A stretch of 64,000 nucleotides of DNA from Streptomyces halobius (GTDB lineage Bacteria; Actinomycetota; Actinomycetes; Streptomycetales; Streptomycetaceae): assembly GCF_023277745.1 (NCBI RefSeq), contig NZ_CP086322.1, positions 682,001 through 746,000 on the forward strand, given 5' to 3'. The translations under genes were made by a program, and so were the position numbers. This document shows, piece after piece, positions 9,051 to 17,181 of the stretch. The first letter of the stretch is position 1, and every line of letters begins with the position of its first letter. Under the pieces are notes generated by a model. That model saw nothing but the letters and a program-made list of their open reading frames with translations, was not told the DNA's origin and ran no database searches.

Positions 9051-9677
9051 TCACACGTCCCCGTACGCCTCGCCGCCCAGCTCCAGCTTCGCGGTCCCCG
9101 CCGTCACATCGGCCAGCCAGGCGCCAAAGGCGGTCAGATCGGCCTCCGGCAGCCCGACCTCGATGCGGACGTCCGCCCCGTAGGTCACCTCGCGCACCGC
9201 ACGCCCCGTCGTCCGCAGATCGTTCTCCACCCGGCCCGCACGCTGGTGGTCGACAGTGACCGTCACCAGCCGGAAGCGCTGCCGGGTGACGGTGCCCAGC
9301 ACGTCCAGCGCCTCCCCGACGACGCCTCCGTAGGCCCGGATCAGACCGCCCGCGCCGAGCTTGACGCCGCCGAAGTACCGCGTGACGACGGCGACGGCAT
9401 AGCGCACCTCGCGGCGCACCAGCATCTGCAGCATCGGTGCGCCCGCGGTGCCGCCCGGCTCACCGTCGTCGCTCGCCTTCTGGACGCCGCCGTCGGCGCC
9501 GAGGACATAGGCGAAGCAGTGGTGGCGGGCGGTGGGGTGCTCCTTGCGGATGCGCGCGATGAAGTCCTGGGCCTCGGTCTCGGTCGCGACGGGCGCGAGC
9601 GCGCAGAGGAAGCGGGACTTGTTGATCTCGATCTCGTGGACACCCTCGCGCGCGAGAGTCCGGTACTGATCCTGCAT
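9051..9677 (-). CDS. YigZ/IMPACT family protein
   Basis: 208 residues. The N-terminal IMPACT domain has INKSRFLCALAPV, the conserved HHCFAYVLG, and the signature SDDGEPGGTAGAPML, followed by VVTRYFGGVKLGAGGLIRAY. The C-terminal ferredoxin-like UPF0029 domain covers roughly 140-208. The family is conserved but of uncertain function; the eukaryotic relative IMPACT controls translation through GCN1. The start ATG gives a normal-length product. The gene stands alone: 283 bases upstream of it in the downstream direction separate it from sbcD, and nothing notable was seen in that spacer. Confidence 0.93.
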   Translation of the reverse strand: MQDQYRTLAREGVHEIEINKSRFLCALAPVATETEAQDFIARIRKEHPTARHHCFAYVLGADGGVQKASDDGEPGGTAGAPMLQMLVRREVRYAVAVVTRYFGGVKLGAGGLIRAYGGVVGEALDVLGTVTRQRFRLVTVTVDHQRAGRVENDLRTTGRAVREVTYGADVRIEVGLPEADLTAFGAWLADVTAGTAKLELGGEAYGDV

Positions 9678-9920
9678 CGCACCAGCCTATGCGGGCCCAC
9701 TGACAGACGGACACCACACGTCCCAGGCGCAGCGCCGCGCTGCGGTGTCCGCCGTACGGGCGCAGCCCGCACGGCCAGGCGGCGGACTCGCACGGCCCGC
9801 ACGGTGCGTCGGGCAGACGTCCGGGGTGCCCGTAGGCACTGTGAGCCCAGGGCGAGGGCCTCGTGATTCCGGGGCCGACTCGTGCACTCAGGATCGGAAC
9901 GGCGGGTTGGCGGAGGCTTC

Positions 9921-10709
9921 ATGGACAACAGCACACAGGCGGCGATGACGGCGGGCGAACCGAAGACGGGTTCGGATATGCCCGAGCCGCCCCCGGAGGT
10001 CATCGAGGCGGCACGGAACGCGCCCGATCACTGGCTGGCGATGGTGGATCTGACCTGGTCGGGCGAGGGGGCACCGCCGCTGTGGGCGCTGATCGGCCAG
10101 TGGCGGTCGGGACCGACCGGCGAAATCGAGGAGTGGCGGGACAACCCGGAGTACCGGCCGTCCCCGCAGATGCTGGACTGGGCGGACCCGGCCGACGCCG
10201 TCGACCGGGCCGTACAGCTCGCCGCCACCGGTTACGGCCCGGCCCAGGACGTGCACGAGACACTGGCGCGCGCGGAGGTCTCCGTGCTGGTCACCACGAC
10301 CGGGACCCCGCTGGCCGCGGCCTCTCCCGAGGGCACCCCGGTGATCCCCGTCTACACCTCGCCGGTCTATCTCGAATCCGTGGGACGTCTGCTGTACGAC
10401 CGGCGGCCGGTGGCCGAACTCGTCGAGCAGCTGCCGCCGGGCCACGCCCTGTATCTGAACCCGACCGGCCCGGTGAGCATGCTGGTGGAGACCGGGCCGC
10501 TGCGTGCGGCGCTGGCCGCCGTCGGGGCCGGCGCCACGGAGCAGCCGGACGATGCCGACGAGACGGCCGCTCCGGGGGCGCTGCGTCCCGGCACCGGGGC
10601 CGCCGGGGTCGAGCCGGTGCCGATCGGCAAGCCGGCCCGCACCACGGGCGGCAGCAGCGTCGTCGGGGCCGGGATGGCAGGCAGCGGGGTGGTCGGCGGC
10701 CCGAACTGA
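9921..10709 (+). CDS. Type VII secretion system-associated protein
   Basis: 262 residues from the ATG at 9921, preceded by a clear GGAGG at 9912-9916; an earlier ATG at 9882 lacks this. Two stretches recall Streptomyces proteins annotated as type VII secretion-associated: EVIEAARNAPDHWLAMVDL with YRPSPQMLDWADPADAVDRA, and then an SseB-like domain (VYTSPVYLESVGRLLYDRRPV, LPPGHALYLNPTGPVSML). The C-terminal 70 residues are low complexity (Gly/Ala/Ser/Asp). No membrane segment or signal peptide is visible. No Esx or EccC gene lies in the window, so the link to secretion is from family naming only. Confidence 0.75.
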   Translation: MDNSTQAAMTAGEPKTGSDMPEPPPEVIEAARNAPDHWLAMVDLTWSGEGAPPLWALIGQWRSGPTGEIEEWRDNPEYRPSPQMLDWADPADAVDRAVQLAATGYGPAQDVHETLARAEVSVLVTTTGTPLAAASPEGTPVIPVYTSPVYLESVGRLLYDRRPVAELVEQLPPGHALYLNPTGPVSMLVETGPLRAALAAVGAGATEQPDDADETAAPGALRPGTGAAGVEPVPIGKPARTTGGSSVVGAGMAGSGVVGGPN

Positions 10710-10727
10710 CCGTCGGCACACGGACCC

Positions 10728-10757
10728 GCCCCGCCCGTCTTCCCCTTCGGGCGGGGC
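10728..10757 (+). terminator. Terminator after the type VII-associated gene
   Basis: Perfect 10-bp stem GCCCCGCCCG / CGGGCGGGGC (10728-10737, 10748-10757) with a pyrimidine-rich 10-base loop, 18 bases after the stop codon. Confidence 0.8.
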
Positions 10758-10814
10758 GTCTGCATAGGCGCCGGAATTCCGGCCCGACGGACGCACCGGG
10801 AATCCAGCCCGATT

Positions 10815-10930
10815 CCTCAGAGGAACAGTCAGAACGCGAGCATGTTCAGACGGGGGGAAGCCACGTCGGGCGCGCAGATCTGCAGCGGCATCAGCCAGTT
10901 CGCGCAACCGGTGAACAGCGGCATCGCCCG
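10815..10930 (-). pseudogene. Fragment of cytochrome c oxidase subunit I (ctaD)
   Basis: On the minus strand this reads PLFTGCANWLMPLQICAPDV then ASPRLNMLAF, a stop (TGA), and LFL. The family motif is [32 protein letters not shown], so the stop sits where a tryptophan codon (TGG) is expected. Only about 35 residues remain of a roughly 570-residue membrane protein. A remnant, not a gene. Confidence 0.7.
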
Positions 10931-10965
10931 GTTGTGCTGGTCTCCCTGGCATCGGCTGCACCCCC

Positions 10966-11163
10966 GTGACGAGCATGTCGGCCCATCTCGCCGCTTTCGG
11001 TTCGTCCCGCCCGGTGCTGGTCCTGCACGCCGACCGCTCCCCCGCCGACCACGCCCTGCGCGCCGAGACACACGAACTCGTCGAACAACTGCCGGGCGCC
11101 CGTGCCGTCTTCTGGTACGAGCGCCCCGGTCCGGAGGAACCCGGCGCCCGACTCGGTACGTAG
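10966..11163 (+). pseudogene. Fragment of flavohemoprotein (nitric oxide dioxygenase) reductase domain
   Basis: An open frame of 65 residues reads HLAAFGSSRPVLVLHADRSP then ADHALRAETHELVEQLPGA, and ends near FWYE. This matches the NAD-binding part of Hmp-type flavohemoproteins (TxRPVxVxHADRSPADHALR). The haem and FAD domains are missing, so this is an isolated remnant. It lies head-on to the ctaD fragment at its left. Confidence 0.68.
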
Positions 11164-11459
11164 CTCCTTCCTGACGCCGCGGCCGCGCAGCAGCATGACC
11201 GGCCCGGAGACGCCCAGAGCCATGCCGAACGTCCTGAGCAGGGCGCCGTCTTGGCGGTAAGCAGCCTGTCCCAACGGCACCATTGGCCCCGGTTCGACGA
11301 CGACCCCGCGGGCGCTGGGCTGCAGGGCGAACCACATGCTGCGCGAGTCGGTGATTCGCCCGTCTTGACTCCCGTCTGGGCGGTCATGGACTGCGGCCCA
11401 GGTGACGTCACCTTAACTTCGGGTCGTCGGTTTATTCCGATAAGGCTGATTTAGACTTT
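11164..11459. other. Non-coding spacer with an unidentified minus-strand remnant
   Basis: The minus strand around 11165-11340 is open and protein-like (GPMVPLGQAAYRQDGALL, MALGVSGPVMLLRGRG) but I do not recognise the family and see no proper ends. It probably belongs to the same patch of gene debris as the two fragments to its left. From about 11400 the sequence becomes AT-richer (TTATTCCGATAAGGCTGATT), consistent with a promoter for the Gln-rich gene. Confidence 0.4.
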
Positions 11460-11507
11460 ATGTCAGCTTCTCTCGTGTTTACATCGGATGGAGCATTCAT
11501 AACGGTG

Positions 11508-11909
11508 ATGACCGGTACCCAACAACCCCTGCAGCAGTTCGGTCAGCAGACCGGAGGCCAGCAGCAGATCACGCAGGTGGTCCAGCAGGCGATCCAGCAG
11601 GCGTGTCAGCAGACGAGCCAGCAGGTCGCGCAGCAGATGCAGCAGGTCCAGCAGCAGCTCCAGCAGCAGGGCCTGGGCCACCAGGCCCACCCGTACCTCG
11701 CCCTCGCGCTGCACCGCGCACTGCACGCGGGCATCCGGCACGCGGTGGAGCAGTCCGTGCAGCAGGCGCTGCCGACCGCGATCGTGACCCTGCTTCAGCA
11801 GGGTCAGCAGGGCCAGCAGTGGGGCGGCGGGTTCGGCCAGCAGTTCCCGCAGTACCAGCAGCCGGGCTTCGGCTACGGCCAGATGGGTCAGCCCTTCGGC
11901 ATCGGCTGA
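11508..11909 (+). CDS. Glutamine-rich protein of unknown function
   Basis: 133 residues from ATG 11508 (GTG 11505 or ATG 11460 are alternatives; GGAG at 11490 fits none perfectly). About a third of the residues are glutamine, many in QQ or QxxQQ patterns that would form a polar or coiled-coil helix (QQAIQQACQQTSQQVAQQMQ). A short conserved-looking core follows (HPYLALALHRALHAGIRHAV), then a Gly/Gln/Tyr/Phe tail (FGQQFPQYQQPGFGYGQMGQ), which resembles low-complexity, self-associating tails. No known domain. The gene lies 130 bases before the pseudo-subtilase in the same direction, and a functional link is possible. Confidence 0.7.
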   Translation: MTGTQQPLQQFGQQTGGQQQITQVVQQAIQQACQQTSQQVAQQMQQVQQQLQQQGLGHQAHPYLALALHRALHAGIRHAVEQSVQQALPTAIVTLLQQGQQGQQWGGGFGQQFPQYQQPGFGYGQMGQPFGIG

Positions 11910-12039
11910 ACCCTGGCGGCGCGCGATGCGGTGTGCCCCGGAGTGCTTCCCGGGCACACCGCATCACCGTGGAAGCGCGAGCCGCCTGTTACCGGATCAG
12001 GAGCAGAAATACGACGTAGGCGTGGTGAAGGTGGACGTA

Positions 12040-13776
12040 ATGGTCAAGGAAAGGCCCGGAAACAGCCGCGAGAGCGGGTCCGAGGGCGCGGGGGCAGGTG
12101 GACCGGGCCCCGAGGGCAAGGAAACGGGGCCACGCAAGGAAGGCGCGCCGACACCCCTCACGGTGCAGCCACGCCGGGAGCGGTATTTGGTGACACCGCT
12201 GCCGCAGCAACTGCTCCCACCGGGAGTGCCCGAACTCGACATGGACACGGTCTGTGACCGGCTGGACCAGATGCCCGAGGTCACAGTGATCCGCAGACTC
12301 CAGCCGTCGGAGAAGCTCCAGTCGGCCGGGCTGCCCCCCTCCTGCCCGGAAATCGCGGTCGTCGAGGCAGCCGAGGCCCAGATCCCGGCGATGCAGTCGC
12401 TCCACGTACACATCGAGCCGGACCTGCCACTGGCCGGAACCGGACCCGCCGCCACACCGGCCGCGGGGATTCTGCCGCTCCGCGATCCGGGGCTGGTCAC
12501 GCCGCTGGAGCAACCCGTAGAAATCTCGTTGCGCGTCTGTGGCCCGGACGGCGAACCGCTGGCCGGCGCGGGGGTGTTCCTGATCGGGGCGACCTGGCCG
12601 AGCCAGGGCATCACCAGGGCCGACGGGACGGTCACCATCGCGCTGGCGACGGAGACCGCACACTCCGTCCGGTCCCTGTACGTGCGCCCCAGGAGCGGTT
12701 ACACGGACCGCTGGATCCCTCGCCCCGACCTGTCGGCGACCCGGGAGAACGTCGTCACCCTCACCCCGCTGGCCAAGGCGTACCCGGAGTTGGAGAAGCG
12801 GCAGCGGTACGGGTGGGGCCAGCAGGCCATGCGGCTGGACCGGCTGCCCCCCACGTTCCGCGCCTTCGGCGTCAAGATCGCGGTCATCGGGTCGGGGGTC
12901 AGCGCCGAGCACCCCGATCTGAAGGAACGGGTGCGCTCCGGGGTCGATCTGGTTCGCGGCACGGACGACGGATGGGCTCGCGACACCGTGGGCAGCGGTA
13001 CACACGCGGCGGGCATCATCGCCGGGGCGGACACCGGCAAGGGCGTCATCGGTATCGCGGTCGACGCCGAGATCGAGGTCTGTCAGGTGATGCACGACGG
13101 GCATTTCAGCGATCTCATCGCCGCGCTGGACCACTGCATCGCACACGAGGTCGACATCGCGCACATCGCGGTGGCGACCCCGTACTCGTCGGCGCTGGTC
13201 TCCCGCAAAGTCGCCGACGCCAACGCGGCGGGCATCGCCTGCGTCGCCCCGGCGGGCGACACCGGCGGGCCGGTCGCCTTCCCGGGCTCGCTGCCCACCG
13301 TGTTCGCCGTGGGCGCGCTGGGAGCCTTCGGCTCGTACCCGCAGGGCACGTCCCAAGCCACCCATTTGGGGCCGCAGTTGACACCGGAAGGGCTGTTCGC
13401 CGCGCCGTTCAGCTGCTACGGGCCCGGCGTCGACGCGGCCGCCCCCGGTGTGGCGGTCCTGTCGTGCGTGCCACAGGGCGGATACACGGCTCTCGACGGC
13501 ACCGGCACGGCCTCGGCGCATGTCGCCGGCCTCGCCGCCCTCGTTCTCGCTCACCACGAGGACTTCCACGGCCAGCTGCTGCCCCGCGGATCCGGCCGGG
13601 TGCAGCGCTTGTTCGAGATCATCTCGGCCAGCTGCCGCCCGCTGGCCGCGCAGGGCACACAGGAAGCGGCCCACGTCGGACGCGGCTTGCCCGACGGTCT
13701 CATCGCCCTCGGCCTGGCCCCGGGAGTGCAGCTCGCTCCGGCCTTGTCGCCCTACGCCCCGTCGATGGCGGGTTGA
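12040..13776 (+). CDS. Subtilisin-fold (S8) pseudoprotease with N-terminal accessory domain
   Basis: 578 residues from ATG 12040, preceded by AAGGTGG at 12028-12034. A disordered start (1-60) is followed by an accessory region, a carboxypeptidase-regulatory-like beta domain (about 160-250: EISLRVCGPDGEPLAGAGVF), then an S8 domain (about 275-540). All catalytic positions are changed: Asp is Gly284 (VKIAVIGSGVSAEHPDL), His is Ser319 (GSGTHAAGIIAG), Ser is Gly489 (DGTGTASAHVAGLAAL), and the oxyanion Asn is Asp407 (APAGDTGG). The fold motifs around them are intact and the frame is unbroken, so it is probably expressed as a non-enzymatic protein. No signal peptide, so likely cytoplasmic. A strong terminator follows. 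Confidence 0.88.
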   Translation: MVKERPGNSRESGSEGAGAGGPGPEGKETGPRKEGAPTPLTVQPRRERYLVTPLPQQLLPPGVPELDMDTVCDRLDQMPEVTVIRRLQPSEKLQSAGLPPSCPEIAVVEAAEAQIPAMQSLHVHIEPDLPLAGTGPAATPAAGILPLRDPGLVTPLEQPVEISLRVCGPDGEPLAGAGVFLIGATWPSQGITRADGTVTIALATETAHSVRSLYVRPRSGYTDRWIPRPDLSATRENVVTLTPLAKAYPELEKRQRYGWGQQAMRLDRLPPTFRAFGVKIAVIGSGVSAEHPDLKERVRSGVDLVRGTDDGWARDTVGSGTHAAGIIAGADTGKGVIGIAVDAEIEVCQVMHDGHFSDLIAALDHCIAHEVDIAHIAVATPYSSALVSRKVADANAAGIACVAPAGDTGGPVAFPGSLPTVFAVGALGAFGSYPQGTSQATHLGPQLTPEGLFAAPFSCYGPGVDAAAPGVAVLSCVPQGGYTALDGTGTASAHVAGLAALVLAHHEDFHGQLLPRGSGRVQRLFEIISASCRPLAAQGTQEAAHVGRGLPDGLIALGLAPGVQLAPALSPYAPSMAG

Positions 13777-13798
13777 GCCCGTCCTCACGGCAGGCTCA

Positions 13799-13836
13799 CA
13801 GAACGGCACCCGCCTTGAGGGACGGGTGCCGTTCTG
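13799..13836 (+). terminator. Terminator after the S8 pseudoprotease
   Basis: Perfect 14-bp stem CAGAACGGCACCCG / CGGGTGCCGTTCTG (13799-13812, 13823-13836) with a 10-base loop, 22 bases downstream of the stop. Confidence 0.88.
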
Positions 13837-13938
13837 CGCCGTACCGGCGAACCCAGTCACCCCACAGCGTCCGAAAGGAATCAGCCAAGCCGATCACCCG
13901 TTGTGCTGCACAGGGACCATGGACTACAGGAGGCACCG

Positions 13939-14346
13939 ATGCACGACGACCAGGCGACCATCCGCAGAATCCTCACCGAGCTCGGAGACACCTGGGCCGT
14001 CGTGGGACTGTCCGGGAACCGGCAGCGCGCCGCGTACGGCGTCGCAGAGGTGCTGCAGGGTTACGGCAAGCGGATCGTCCCCGTGCACCCGAAAGCCGAG
14101 ACCGTGCACGGGGAAGTGGGCTATCCGTCCCTTGATGCCGTCCCCTTCAAGGTCGACGTGGTCGACGTCTTCGTGCGCAGCGACCTCGCCGGAGCCATCG
14201 CCGACGAAGCCGTCACCATCGGCGCCGAGGCCGTCTGGTTCCAGCTCGGGGTCAAGGACGACGCCGCCTACCACCGCACCCGCGCCGCCGGTCTCGCCAT
14301 GGTCATGGACCGCTGTCCGGCGATTGAGATTCCCCGTTTGGGCTGA
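13939..14346 (+). CDS. CoA-binding domain protein (YccU type)
   Basis: 135 residues starting at ATG 13939 with AGGAGG directly upstream. A Rossmann-like CoA_binding_2 domain fills the protein: WAVVGLSGNRQRAAYGVAEV, then GKRIVPVHPKA, VDVVDVFVRSD, AVWFQLGV, and the conserved VMDRCPAIE near the end. Relatives are small stand-alone versions of the CoA-binding domain of succinyl-CoA synthetase alpha; their cellular role is not settled. It sits between two terminator-like or debris regions and looks monocistronic. Confidence 0.92.
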   Translation: MHDDQATIRRILTELGDTWAVVGLSGNRQRAAYGVAEVLQGYGKRIVPVHPKAETVHGEVGYPSLDAVPFKVDVVDVFVRSDLAGAIADEAVTIGAEAVWFQLGVKDDAAYHRTRAAGLAMVMDRCPAIEIPRLG

Positions 14347-14371
14347 GCGCGGGCCGGGTCAGCGTCCGGGC

Positions 14372-14613
14372 GTGATCGCACCACGTGCCGCTGTTCCCGA
14401 GGACGCCGCCGAGCTCGTCCGGCTGATGTTCTTTGCGATGAACGGGCCTGATGAGCCGGGGGGTTGGGAGCGGGACGCGGAGGCGGTGGGGCGCCGGCAG
14501 CCGGCCGGTCCGGATGCGCCCCTGGGCGGGTTCGTCGTGGACGGCGACCTCGCGGACGGCGACGCGCGGGTGCGCCGTATCTGGCGGCGTGCGCGGTGGG
14601 GCGGCGGCGTGAG
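14372..14613 (+). pseudogene. Truncated GNAT acetyltransferase remnant
   Basis: From GTG 14372 the frame reads VIAPRAAVPEDAAELVRLMF, the usual opening of a GNAT domain, then DAPLGGFVVDGDLADG, but the acetyl-CoA-binding half is missing and the frame runs on into antisense of the next gene. Roughly 80 of about 160 residues remain. No intact copy lies nearby. Confidence 0.6.
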
Positions 14614-14614
14614 C

Positions 14615-15172
14615 CTAGGCCACGCCGAGCCCCTCCAGGACCGTGGCGCCCGGCAGTTGGGCCAGCGCCTTGCCCGGTACGATCAGCTTGCCGCGGCGGC
14701 CGCCGCTGCCGATCAGCGCGTACGGCATATCGGCCACGGCGGAGTCCACCAGAATCGGCCAGGAGGTGGGCAGGCCGATCGGGGTGATGCCGCCGTACTC
14801 CATGCCGCTGTCCCCGACCGCGGTGTCCGTCGGCGCGAACGACGCCTTACGGGCGCCCAGTTGGCGGCGTACCACGCCGTTGACGTCGACCCGGGTGTGT
14901 GAGCGGACCACGCAGGCGGCCAGGGTGACCGTGCCGCCGCGCTTGCCGGCCACCACGACACAGTTCGCCGACTGCTGGAGCAGCCAGGCGCCGTGATGCG
15001 CGACGAGGGATTCGGTGTCCGCGATGGCCGGATCCGTATCGACATAGCGGAGTTCCTCGACCGGTACGGGTCCGCGCCAGCCGCGGATCGCGGCGGCGAC
15101 GGGTTCGGTCAGCAGGTCCAGGGACTCGGCGGCGGGCCGGACATCGTCGAAGGCATCCATCGGCACGGGCAT
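14615..15172 (-). CDS. YbaK/EbsC family protein (aminoacyl-tRNA deacylase-like)
   Basis: 185 residues. The YbaK/aa-tRNA deacylase domain spans about 45-180: HGAWLLQQSANCVVVAGKRG, KASFAPTDTAVGDSG, then EYGGITPIGLP and a closing LIGSGGRRGKLIVPGKALAQ, all characteristic of the family. Such proteins hydrolyse mischarged tRNAs such as Cys-tRNAPro or Ala-tRNAPro; this one's substrate is unknown. It is co-directional with the XRE-cupin gene 26 bases upstream and may share its transcript. Confidence 0.9.
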   Translation of the reverse strand: MPVPMDAFDDVRPAAESLDLLTEPVAAAIRGWRGPVPVEELRYVDTDPAIADTESLVAHHGAWLLQQSANCVVVAGKRGGTVTLAACVVRSHTRVDVNGVVRRQLGARKASFAPTDTAVGDSGMEYGGITPIGLPTSWPILVDSAVADMPYALIGSGGRRGKLIVPGKALAQLPGATVLEGLGVA

Positions 15173-15198
15173 GGCGACAAGCTAACAGGCGCGGTGGT

Positions 15199-15771
15199 TC
15201 AGCGGCCGAGCGGGATGATCACCGACATGGCCATCTCCACCGGCTCCGTACCGTCGTTGCGGTAGCCGTGGGCGACCTTGGCCTCGAAGGTCGCCGAGGC
15301 ACCCGCGGGCACCGTGTGCTCCTCGCCGTCGACGAGGAGCGTCAGCGTGCCGACGCGCACATGCAGCAGCTCGACGGTGCCGGGCGGATGGGGATCGGAG
15401 CGGCTTTCGTCGCCGGGCATCAGCCGCCAGTCCCACAGTTCGAAGGGGCCGGGCGCCTCGGCCCCCACCAGCAGTGAGGTCTGGCTGCCGGCGTCGGTGG
15501 ACCACATCCGCACCGCCTCGCCCGGCGCCACGATCCGTACCTGCGGGCCCTGTTCGTAGTCCAGCAGCGTGGTGATGCTGACGCCGAGCGCGTCGGCGAT
15601 CTTGACGGTGGTGCCCACGCTCGGGTTCGTACGGGCCTGCTCGACCTGGATGATCATGCCGCGGCTGACCCCGGCGCGGGCCGCCAGGGCGTCGAGGGTG
15701 TAGCCGCGTTCGGTGCGCCAGCGTTTGAGATTGCGCGCCAGCGACTGGGTGAGCTGGTCGAGGTCAGTCAC
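15199..15771 (-). CDS. XRE family regulator with C-terminal cupin
   Basis: 190 residues. The helix-turn-helix is at about 10-65 (LARNLKRWRTERGYTLDALA then SRGMIIQVEQARTNPSVGTT), and a cupin sensor domain is at about 110-185 (HPPGTVELLHVRVGTLTLLV). The architecture is common in regulators of amino-acid or polyamine catabolism and of exporters, where the cupin binds the ligand. It is divergent from a dead EamA transporter gene at 15891, probably its former target. Confidence 0.93.
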   Translation of the reverse strand: MTDLDQLTQSLARNLKRWRTERGYTLDALAARAGVSRGMIIQVEQARTNPSVGTTVKIADALGVSITTLLDYEQGPQVRIVAPGEAVRMWSTDAGSQTSLLVGAEAPGPFELWDWRLMPGDESRSDPHPPGTVELLHVRVGTLTLLVDGEEHTVPAGASATFEAKVAHGYRNDGTEPVEMAMSVIIPLGR

Positions 15772-15890
15772 GGTCCACCGACTCCAAGTTCACGTGGAAG
15801 TGTTCAATATATTCAATGTCGCGGTCGAATTTTTTGCACTACGGTGTGGTGCACTTCAGCGTCCAGCTCACTGTACTGCGAGGTTTCGCC
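15772..15890. promoter_or_regulatory. Divergent promoter with TTCAAT direct repeats
   Basis: An AT-rich patch within the spacer carries TTCAAT twice nine bases apart (15803-15808 and 15812-15817), then GTCGAATTTTTTGCAC, and an inverted TGCAC/GTGCA pair around 15836-15853. These are candidate operator and promoter elements for the XRE-cupin gene and the old transporter gene. Confidence 0.45.
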
Positions 15891-16295
15891 ATGACCACGG
15901 CCTTCGCCCTGGCCACCGGCCTTCTCTTCGGGCTCGCCGACTTCGGCGGCGGACTGCTCACCCGGCGTCTGCACCCGCTGACCGTGGTGGTCGTCTCGCA
16001 GACGCTGGCCGCCGTGGTGCTGGGCGCCATCGTGGTGATCACCGGCGGCTTGCGCGAGGCCGGGCCGCAGCTGTGGTAGGCGGTCGCGGCCGGCGTCGTG
16101 GGACCCCCCGCGATGCTCTCCTTCTACCGCGCCCTGGCGCTCGGGCCGATGGGTGTGGTCTCACCGCTCGGGGCGATCGGCACCGTCGTCACCGCGCTCG
16201 CCGCGCTCGGCATCCTCAAGGAGCGGATGCGCGCGATCCAGACGGCGGGCGCCTCGCTCGCCCTGATCGGGGTGCTGCTCGCCTCCGGCGGCTGA
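15891..16295 (+). pseudogene. EamA/DMT transporter, nonsense-mutated and internally deleted
   Basis: From ATG 15891 the frame encodes typical EamA helices (TTAFALATGLLFGLADFGGG; LTVVVVSQTLAAVVLGAIVV). It is stopped by TAG at 16077, where a tryptophan (TGG) is expected, then continues in the same frame as FYRALALGPMGVVSPLGAIG and ends GASLALIGVLLASGG. Total length is about 134 codons against roughly 290 for an intact ten-helix EamA protein, so the middle helices are also missing. The gene is divergent from the XRE-cupin regulator. Confidence 0.85.
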
Positions 16296-16302
16296 CGCCC
16301 AC

Positions 16303-17181
16303 TCAGCGGGCGCCCCGGACGGGCAGGTTCTTCGCCGCGTCCGCCGACGACCGCGGCGCGGCGGCCGTCCCCGTCCCGTCCGCCCCCGTTCCACCCATCT
16401 CCGTCCCGTCCGTCTTCATCGCGTCCACCCCCGCCCTGTCCGTCTCCACCGCCGCGTCCTGCCACTCCGCCAGCGCGAGCAACTGCTCCGGGCTGACGCC
16501 CTCGGGAATCGGCACCGGCGCCGGCGTCCGCAGCGGCGGCTGCCAGCCCGCCTCCGGGTCCCAGCTGCGGACGACCTTGGCGGGCGCGCCGGCGACCACC
16601 GCGTGGTCGGGGACCTCACCGCGGACGACGGAGCCGGCCGCGACCACGACGTTCCTGCCCAGCCGCGCCCCGGGCAGGATGACCGCCCCGGTGCCTATCC
16701 AGCTGCCGGGGCCGATGGTCACCGGGTCGGCACGCGGCCACTGCTTCCCGACCGGCACCTCCGGGTCGTCGTAACTGTGGTTGGTGGTGGTGATGTAAAC
16801 ACCGGGGCCGAAGAAGCAGTCGTCGCCGATCGTCAGCCGGACATCCGCGATCACATGGCTGCCGCGGCCCAGCACCACGCCGTTGCCCAGGGTGAGGATC
16901 GGTTCCGCGCCGAGATCGAGGTCCGGCATCATGCCGGCGGTCAGCGTCACGTCCTGGGCGATGATGCAGTGGTCGCCGATCTCGATCCACGGGTCGCCGA
17001 AGACCGTGCCCTGCGGGTAGGCGAGCCGGGTGCCGTGGCCGATCCGGCGGAAGCGGTACGGTCCGGGGCGCTCGGCCGTGACGGCAGCGGCCTGCCTCAC
17101 CCAGCGCGCGCCGCCGTGGACGGCACGGGACACGGCCCGGCGCCGCCACGCCGCCATGGATGAGAACACGTTCTTGTTCAT
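16303..17181 (-). CDS. Hexapeptide-repeat acyltransferase (CatB/LbetaH type)
   Basis: 292 residues from ATG 17181. Left-handed beta-helix hexapeptide repeats run from about 60 to 205 (IEIGDHCIIAQDVTLTAG; LTIGDDCFFGPGVYITTTNH; IGPGSWIGTGAVILPGARLG; VVAAGSVVRGEVPDHAVVAG). TNHSYDD carries the loop histidine typical of these acetyltransferases, and AGAPAKVVRSWDP closes the domain. The C-terminal 45 residues are low complexity with DGTE/GTGADGTGT repeats and are probably disordered. The acceptor is unknown; relatives O-acetylate sugars. It is back to back with a second beta-helix protein at 17328. Confidence 0.9.
   Translation of the reverse strand: MNKNVFSSMAAWRRRAVSRAVHGGARWVRQAAAVTAERPGPYRFRRIGHGTRLAYPQGTVFGDPWIEIGDHCIIAQDVTLTAGMMPDLDLGAEPILTLGNGVVLGRGSHVIADVRLTIGDDCFFGPGVYITTTNHSYDDPEVPVGKQWPRADPVTIGPGSWIGTGAVILPGARLGRNVVVAAGSVVRGEVPDHAVVAGAPAKVVRSWDPEAGWQPPLRTPAPVPIPEGVSPEQLLALAEWQDAAVETDRAGVDAMKTDGTEMGGTGADGTGTAAAPRSSADAAKNLPVRGAR

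Noticed and set aside
11989..13860. Minus-strand open frame of 623 codons
   Set aside because: Antisense to the pseudoprotease; no protein-like stretches, and the pseudoprotease has a ribosome site and terminator.
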